Source of the DNA: Alkalihalobacterium sp048323755 | GTDB lineage: Bacteria; Bacillota; Bacilli; Bacillales; Bacillaceae_F | NCBI RefSeq assembly: GCF_048323755.1 | Contig: NZ_JBLWFS010000039.1 | Location: 1-27,094, forward strand | DNA: 27,094 nt | Direction of reading: 5' to 3' | Shown: piece by piece, positions 22,510 through 27,094 of the stretch | Numbering within the stretch: the first letter of the stretch is position 1 | How the letters are laid out: each line of letters opens with the position of its first letter | Made by a program: the position numbers and the translations under genes | The notes under the pieces: generated by a model | What the model saw: the letters and a program-made list of their open reading frames with translations, nothing else | Database searches by the model: none | What the model was told of the DNA's origin: nothing

Positions 22510-23085
22510 ATACTTAGGGGAATTTTGCATCTTCAAGAAAAGGTTTGTAATAAGCTTTGAAAATAGAAATATGATGCAATACAAAATAAATAGATGAAAA
22601 TAATTAGTCCCTTTATGTAAAACAAATAAATTTAGATGTACCAATATCGGTTTAAATGCAAAGGCTAATAGGAGTGACAATGCAATAGAATAAATATAAA
22701 AATTCTTCTTATGGTTTATTGTCCATTGATAAATAAGCATATACACAACTGGAATTAAAGCTGCATCTAAGGAAAGATTACCAGGAATGTATGGAATTAA
22801 CTCAAAGGGATAACTGAAAAACCCATGTTTAACACCCGCTATATTAATATAACTGAACCAAATGTGAATATTTGTACCATAAAAACCCAAGAGAAAAATA
22901 TTCTTCCTATCTATTACAAAGTACAACAAAACTAAGGGAACTATAAACATAAATAAAACGATCTTAAAACCCCAGGTATCAATATGGGAATATTGTTGCC
23001 AGAACTCTAGCTGGGTTTGGGTTAGTTTTTCAGTCATCGAGGTTATTTTATCAAGGGCTTCCAAATGTTCTTTTGACGTCAACAT
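22498..23085 (-). CDS. CBO0543 family membrane protein
   Basis: A 195-residue protein with about five membrane helices after a 35-residue soluble start. The block FFSYPFELIPYIPGNLSLDA followed by PVVYMLIYQW is what I associate with the CBO0543 family of Bacillota integral membrane proteins, whose function is not known. GGGTGGG lies eight bases before ATG 23085 on the minus strand. It stands alone between the germination relic and the transporter, and its terminator overlaps its stop codon. Confidence 0.75.
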   Translation of the reverse strand: MLTSKEHLEALDKITSMTEKLTQTQLEFWQQYSHIDTWGFKIVLFMFIVPLVLLYFVIDRKNIFLLGFYGTNIHIWFSYINIAGVKHGFFSYPFELIPYIPGNLSLDAALIPVVYMLIYQWTINHKKNFYIYSIALSLLLAFAFKPILVHLNLFVLHKGTNYFHLFILYCIIFLFSKLITNLFLKMQNSPKYRDV

Positions 23086-23265
23086 AAAACGAATCCCACC
23101 CTTTTAAATATTATTTTTATTTTTATTGTTAGTAACAAATTATGAAATTATCCATCAAAGTGATCGTCAGTCTTATTTGAAAGATACTGCTCAGTAAGGG
23201 GCTTCCTTTTTGAAAGGGCTTTGTGGAAGAATATCTTTAAGCTATTGAAGATGTTTATTGAATAA

Positions 23266-23312
23266 GACAAAGAGAAGAAGATCGTCATTGTAGACGTCTT
23301 CTTCTCTTTGTC
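23266..23312 (-). terminator. Long hairpin overlapping the end of the EamA transporter gene
   Basis: Arms of 20 bases, GACAAAGAGAAGAAGATCGT and ACGTCTTCTTCTCTTTGTC, pair with at most two exceptions over a loop near 23286-23291. It spans the last codons (Thr-Lys-Arg-Arg-Arg-Arg-Leu-Gln) and the stop at 23285. The T tract is weak (TTGTCTTATT). Confidence 0.65.
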
Positions 23313-24214
23313 ACTCTTGCTCCAATTTTTTTACTAACATCAACTTTTTCAGTCGGACTGTTCACACTGAGTACGGTGATCGTAACCAGGATGAGTACCA
23401 TTCCTAGTAGTTGGATGGTGTTCAAATGATCTCCGAAAAGCAGAACGCCGAATAATGACGCTGTCACCGGCTCTACCATAGCGACCATCGAAGCAGTTGT
23501 CGGGGCCGTCCACCGAATGCCAATCAAATATAATATAAATGAAATTCCAGCACCCACAACCCCTATTAGAAGAAACCATCCTATGTCGCTTGACATGACC
23601 ACACTGGCTGCTTCATCCATGTCTGTAAAAAGAAAAAGGATGAGACAAAATGAAAAAAAGGCGATGGGGGTGGTCTGCGACTTTCCGATAGAAGAGGCAT
23701 TTTTAAACCCGAATATAAACAATGCATAAGAAAGACCAGAAGCAAGCCCCGCTGCCGCCCCTAGAACACTCACTGATATCGAATCGGGACTGTAGGCACC
23801 TGTAAGCAGGATAATTCCCATAAGTACACCGGAAATGCACGCCCATTTAAACCAAGTCGAACGTTCTATTCGTAATATAAAGGAGATTAAAAGGACGAAC
23901 ACAGGTGCGGTGTACATTAAAGTAGCGGCAACAGCAATGCTTGAGGCTTGGATACTGAGAAAATAAAAAGTGAAATTTCCAGCAATCCCAACACCCGCCA
24001 ATAGGGACCATATGTATAAACGAGTAGAGGAGATCCAATTTTGTCTAAAGCGAAAGAGAAACCACGCAAAAAAACATATAAAACCAATAGCTCCTCGGTA
24101 AAAGGAAATCACAATAGGGTCCCAGCCCTTGTTCATTAAAAGACCGGCAATTCCTCCACTAATGCCCCAGCATATAGCGGCTAGCATAACTAAGCCTACA
24201 CCTGCAAATCTCAT
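23285..24214 (-). CDS. DMT superfamily transporter with two EamA domains
   Basis: A 309-residue inner-membrane protein with ten predicted helices in two EamA repeats. The first holds AAICWGISGGIAGLLMNKGW and IAVAATLMYTAPVFVLL, the second GVVGAGISFILYLIGIRWT and MVAMVEPVTASLFGVLLFGD, the last being the typical P-E-P-x-x-A-x-x family end. Such proteins export amino acids or other metabolites; the substrate is unknown. AGGAGG at 24221-24226 is six bases before ATG 24214 and only three before ATG 24217, so the second ATG was chosen. The tail is strongly basic (VTKRRRRLQ) and lies within the terminator stem. Confidence 0.88.
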   Translation of the reverse strand: MRFAGVGLVMLAAICWGISGGIAGLLMNKGWDPIVISFYRGAIGFICFFAWFLFRFRQNWISSTRLYIWSLLAGVGIAGNFTFYFLSIQASSIAVAATLMYTAPVFVLLISFILRIERSTWFKWACISGVLMGIILLTGAYSPDSISVSVLGAAAGLASGLSYALFIFGFKNASSIGKSQTTPIAFFSFCLILFLFTDMDEAASVVMSSDIGWFLLIGVVGAGISFILYLIGIRWTAPTTASMVAMVEPVTASLFGVLLFGDHLNTIQLLGMVLILVTITVLSVNSPTEKVDVSKKIGARVTKRRRRLQ

Positions 24215-24226
24215 CATGTGCCTCCT

Positions 24227-24756
24227 AAAGCCAAGTGATGTACGAATTTTTGATCACGCTTACAAACGTAACGTGGCCTTAATCACATAAATTCAAGGAA
24301 CATGGAGCATAATCTTCAATAAGATCTCTGGTTTTTTATGGTAAGATGTTAGTGATAGGGTTACTATTGAAAGATTTAGAATATTTTTTATTGTTTTATT
24401 GTTGGTCTTGTTTTAATGTCATACCCTTTTAATGCAAGGCTGTAAACGAACAGTCCACTGATTTAATTGCAATTAAATTAGAATTTTATTTTATATTGGA
24501 TACATTATTTCAGTAATTAGGGGTTTATGCTTAATCATTAAAGTAATTAAAAATAAGGTTAATTACCTTCACTTTTCTTATTGCATGAAAGGGGGCTTAT
24601 TCTGAAGAAGACCAACTGACAAAAATAAATTGGTTTGCTGCGCAGTGCAACGATACTGGCATACACAATTATTAAGAAAGGCTGTCCCAAGGCAATTTTT
24701 ATTACGTTAATGGAGGAAATGTGTGTATATGTTTAAGATCATTACAAGGAAATCAG
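24227..24756. other. Gene-free stretch before the second kinase
   Basis: No coding region is supported. It holds an 18-base perfect palindrome at 24461-24478 and a small palindrome around CTGCGCAG near 24637-24652. The GTG at 24721 belongs to an alternative start of the kinase. Confidence 0.45.
24461..24478. promoter_or_regulatory. Perfect 18-base palindrome, possible operator
   Basis: ATTTAATTGCAATTAAAT is identical to its reverse complement. It lies between two divergent genes, the EamA transporter and the second kinase, 250-300 bases from either. A/T-rich palindromes arise easily, so operator function is a guess. Confidence 0.3.
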
Positions 24757-26031
24757 GTGCTAATCATGGAAAATCTACTGATTAATATACTTTTTGTTCT
24801 CTTACCTATTTTAATTTTCCAAATCTTTTATATTAATACAGATTCAAAGTACAAAAACATCTTACTAGCTACCGTTTTTAGTATCTCGATCATAATATGT
24901 ATGAATTTCACAATTACAAACTATGAAGGTCATTTTTTTGATTTAAGGTATATTCCATTTGTATTGGGAGCCCTTTATGGTGGAAAAAAGGTTGCTATTT
25001 TCCTTTATTTTGTAATCTTAGTTTACCGGTTTTATATAGGTGGTGAAGGTTTTTATATTGCTTTCATCGATAGTACTTTATTATTGATTATTCTATTATT
25101 TTTACTAATACCAAAATATCAAACATATTCTCTGAAAACAAAAATTAGTGGTACGATGGCTTTGCTTGGAATTGTTGCTATTATTAGCTTAATTACTTGT
25201 CATACATTATTTGGCTTTATCCTTCATGCTCCAATTGTATTATTGTCTTCCTTTGTTGTTGCCCAAGCTTTAACAATGGGGCTTTCTGTTTATTTTCTTG
25301 AATACTTAATTACAATGGACACAATGAAAAAGCAACTATATCATAATGAAAAATTAAAAAGCCTTAGTGAAATGGCGGCTAGCATCTCTCATGAAGTTCG
25401 AAATCCGTTAACTGTCACAAGAGGTTTTATCCAACTACTTAAAAGTCCAGGTATTGATGACGAGAAGAAGATTACTTATTTAGACTTGTCCCTCCAAGAA
25501 TTGGACCGTGCTGAATCGATCATTACAGATTATCTTACGTTTGCAAAACCACATGAGAATATTGAACTCGAATTATTAAATGTTACCGCTGAAGTGAACT
25601 ATGTTGCGAATCTGATGGAGCCTTATGCATTAATGCAAAATGTATCGATTACAAAAGAATTTTTCATTAAAGAGAGCTATTTTTTAGGAAACAAAAAACA
25701 ATTCCTTCAATGCTTAATTAATTTATCAAAAAATGCTATTGAAGCCATGCAAAACGGTGGAAAGCTAGAGTTTAAAGTAAACAAAGAAAATGAAAAAATA
25801 ACTATACAGCTGACTGATAATGGAGTAGGAATGTCCTCTGAACAAATTGGACGTTTAGGAGTTCCTTTTTTCACAAATAAGGAAAAGGGTACTGGCTTAG
25901 GAACAATGGTCGCTTTTAGTATTGTGAAAGCAATGAAGGGAGAAATAAAGGTAAAGAGCAGAGTGAACGAAGGAACTACATTTACTATTTCGATCCCAGA
26001 GAGTGTAAGTACGTCAGATAAGGAGGATTAG
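24757..26031 (+). CDS. Second KinB-like membrane sensor histidine kinase (paralog of 14926-16194)
   Basis: A 425-residue kinase of the same build as the one at 14926. About six membrane helices carry FFDLRYIPFVLGALYGGKK and VYRFYIGGEG, followed by the HisKA box SISHEVRNPLTVTRGF (His near residue 212), the N box NLSKNAIEAMQNGG, G1 DNGVGM and G2 GTGLGTM. The two align from the first helix to the end. GTG 24757 was chosen: AAGGA lies six bases upstream, and it gives the same N-terminal length as the paralog. ATG 24766 and GTG 24721 remain possible. There is no adjacent response regulator, so it is probably another Spo0 phosphorelay input or a kinase for a distant regulator. Confidence 0.87.
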   Translation: MLIMENLLINILFVLLPILIFQIFYINTDSKYKNILLATVFSISIIICMNFTITNYEGHFFDLRYIPFVLGALYGGKKVAIFLYFVILVYRFYIGGEGFYIAFIDSTLLLIILLFLLIPKYQTYSLKTKISGTMALLGIVAIISLITCHTLFGFILHAPIVLLSSFVVAQALTMGLSVYFLEYLITMDTMKKQLYHNEKLKSLSEMAASISHEVRNPLTVTRGFIQLLKSPGIDDEKKITYLDLSLQELDRAESIITDYLTFAKPHENIELELLNVTAEVNYVANLMEPYALMQNVSITKEFFIKESYFLGNKKQFLQCLINLSKNAIEAMQNGGKLEFKVNKENEKITIQLTDNGVGMSSEQIGRLGVPFFTNKEKGTGLGTMVAFSIVKAMKGEIKVKSRVNEGTTFTISIPESVSTSDKED

Positions 26032-26569
26032 GCTTTTACTTTTCAAAATCGGTGACGTTCTTTTGTGTGTTTTATTGCTGTATTAGAGTAACGGGTTCAG
26101 TTTTTGGAGAGTAATTAAAAAATATCAATAAAACCGTCATTAATTACTGCGTAGTAGACGGATACTGTGCAGCAAAAAAAGTGAGATTCGGAATGACCTA
26201 ATGAATTTTAAATTGGATATTTATGTTAAAGTATAAACGGCTTTGTGAAGTATTGTACTTAAAGTAACCTACTCTTCGTGACACAACAAATACTTTGGGT
26301 ACGTTCGCGATAAAGTAATCGTTAGATCGTGTGATTAAAACTAGCTGTGGGCATGTAATTAAAACTATCGCCATCTTTAGGTTTTAAATAGGAAGGGGAA
26401 AATTGGTAGAAAAAGCCATTAAACGCGTTAATCGAGATTTCGTATCAAACCTTAGTTGAACGAGTACAGCTATGGATATAGAATTCTTTTTAGGTTATAC
26501 AGTCATATTGCAGTTCTCTTACATACGATACAACAGAAGTATAACTTTAGTACTATAGGAGGGTGTAAC
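26032..26569. other. Gene-free stretch before the sulfatase gene
   Basis: I find no coding region with a proper start, no clear terminator for the kinase and no clear promoter for the sulfatase. An 18-codon frame from TTG 26404 after GGAAGGGG is too short to support. Confidence 0.45.
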
Positions 26570-27094
26570 ATGACTAAACCTAAATATCCGCGAGATCGTT
26601 CTCCGGAAAATAATAAAAGACCAAATTTTCTTATTATTCTTGTTGATGAGGAACGGTTTCCAACCACTTATGAAAACGAAGCTCTAAAAGAATGGCGTAA
26701 AACTCATTTGAAGACCCAGGAGCTTCTACGAGAAAACGGTATGACATTCTTAAATCATTATATTGGAAGTACAGCTTGTTCACCTAGTAGAACAACACTT
26801 TACACCGGCCAGTATCCATCCCTACATGGGGTCACTCAAACAACAGGTGCAGCGAAAGGAGCTTTTGATTCAGATGTATACTGGCTTGATCACAATACAG
26901 TCCCAACTCTAGGTGACTATTTTCGTTCTGCAGGTTATCGAACGTTTTGGAAAGGGAAATGGCATGCTTCTGATGAGGACCTAATCGTTCCAGCAAGTCA
27001 TAATGCAATGTTAAGTTATAACCCAACAACTGGGGTCCCGGATCCCGAAAAGCAAAAGCTTTATTTACATGCAAATCGGCTAGATTCCTATGGC
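26570..27094 (+). CDS. Sulfatase (formylglycine-dependent), N-terminal part
   Basis: The first 175 residues of a sulfatase-family hydrolase; the gene continues past the window. RPNFLIILVDEERFP carries the first metal-binding Asp. The active-site signature C-x-P-S-R appears as ACSPSRTTLYTGQYPSLHG with Cys70, the residue converted to formylglycine. GKWHASDED supplies the conserved Lys and His. It cleaves sulfate (or related phosphate/phosphonate) esters; the substrate is unknown. No signal peptide is visible, so it is likely cytoplasmic. AGGAGGG at 26557-26563 is six bases before ATG 26570. A formylglycine-generating enzyme must be encoded elsewhere. Confidence 0.88.
   Translation, partial: MTKPKYPRDRSPENNKRPNFLIILVDEERFPTTYENEALKEWRKTHLKTQELLRENGMTFLNHYIGSTACSPSRTTLYTGQYPSLHGVTQTTGAAKGAFDSDVYWLDHNTVPTLGDYFRSAGYRTFWKGKWHASDEDLIVPASHNAMLSYNPTTGVPDPEKQKLYLHANRLDSYG

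Noticed and set aside
26404..26460. TTG-started 18-codon frame after GGAAGGGG
   Set aside because: Too short, with no recognisable motif and no conserved context.
1..27094. tRNA, rRNA and CRISPR arrays
   Set aside because: I found no cloverleaf, rRNA-like stretch or regularly spaced direct repeats. The four-unit cluster at 4830-5008 has mixed orientations and irregular spacing, so it is not a CRISPR array.

Overview
The window looks like a chromosomal segment of an aerobic, endospore-forming Bacillaceae bacterium. It has low G+C, strong purine-rich ribosome binding sites, a complete gerA-type spore germination operon, two KinB-like sporulation-type kinases, a Csp cold-shock gene and GAAC-N4-GTTC (LexA/DinR) SOS boxes. 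I could not name a species.

Layout. 1-2950: end of an unknown gene, a small methyltransferase, an orphan lipoprotein and a nitronate monooxygenase. 2950-5190: a dead MFS transporter fragment, an old yellow enzyme, an AbrB-type gene cut off by a repeat cluster, and REP-like palindromes. 5191-8316 (minus strand): a two-gene operon of a lipoprotein and a 699-residue protein with an N-terminal lipase and a long helical C-terminal half. It matches the reverse-domain type VII lipase toxin/immunity pairs known as TslA/TilA. 8452-8484 holds an echo of the same lipase gene. 8765-10698: a HEAT-repeat gene interrupted by an IS200/IS605-type TnpB element; the reading frame resumes on the far side. 10741-11798: a DbpA/YxiN RNA helicase pseudogene. 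11946-12146: cold-shock protein. 12190-12775: zinc-ribbon gene debris and terminators. 12975-14011 (minus): a MarR regulator and a Spy-like His-tailed lipoprotein. 14036-14563: a DNA ligase fragment, then an SOS-box-controlled small zinc-ribbon gene. 14926-17886: KinB-like kinase and DHA2 drug exporter. 18269-21991: gerA/gerB/gerC-type germinant receptor operon. 22060-24214 (minus): dead gerC fragment, CBO0543-type membrane protein and EamA transporter. 24757-26031: second KinB-like kinase. 26570-end: start of a sulfatase.

How it fits together. The two orphan kinases, paralogous along their whole length, flank the germination operon, so this part is rich in sporulation/germination functions. 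The rest is an accessory mosaic: at least seven gene remnants (MFS, AbrB, lipase echo, helicase, zinc-ribbon protein, ligase, GerC) lie among REP-like palindromes and one IS element, which points to much past insertion and deletion. The most interesting items are the lipase toxin/immunity pair, the TnpB element inserted within an apparent reading frame and carrying a LexA box at its own promoter, and the unrecognised SOS-controlled zinc-ribbon gene. All family assignments come from motif reading; no database search was possible.
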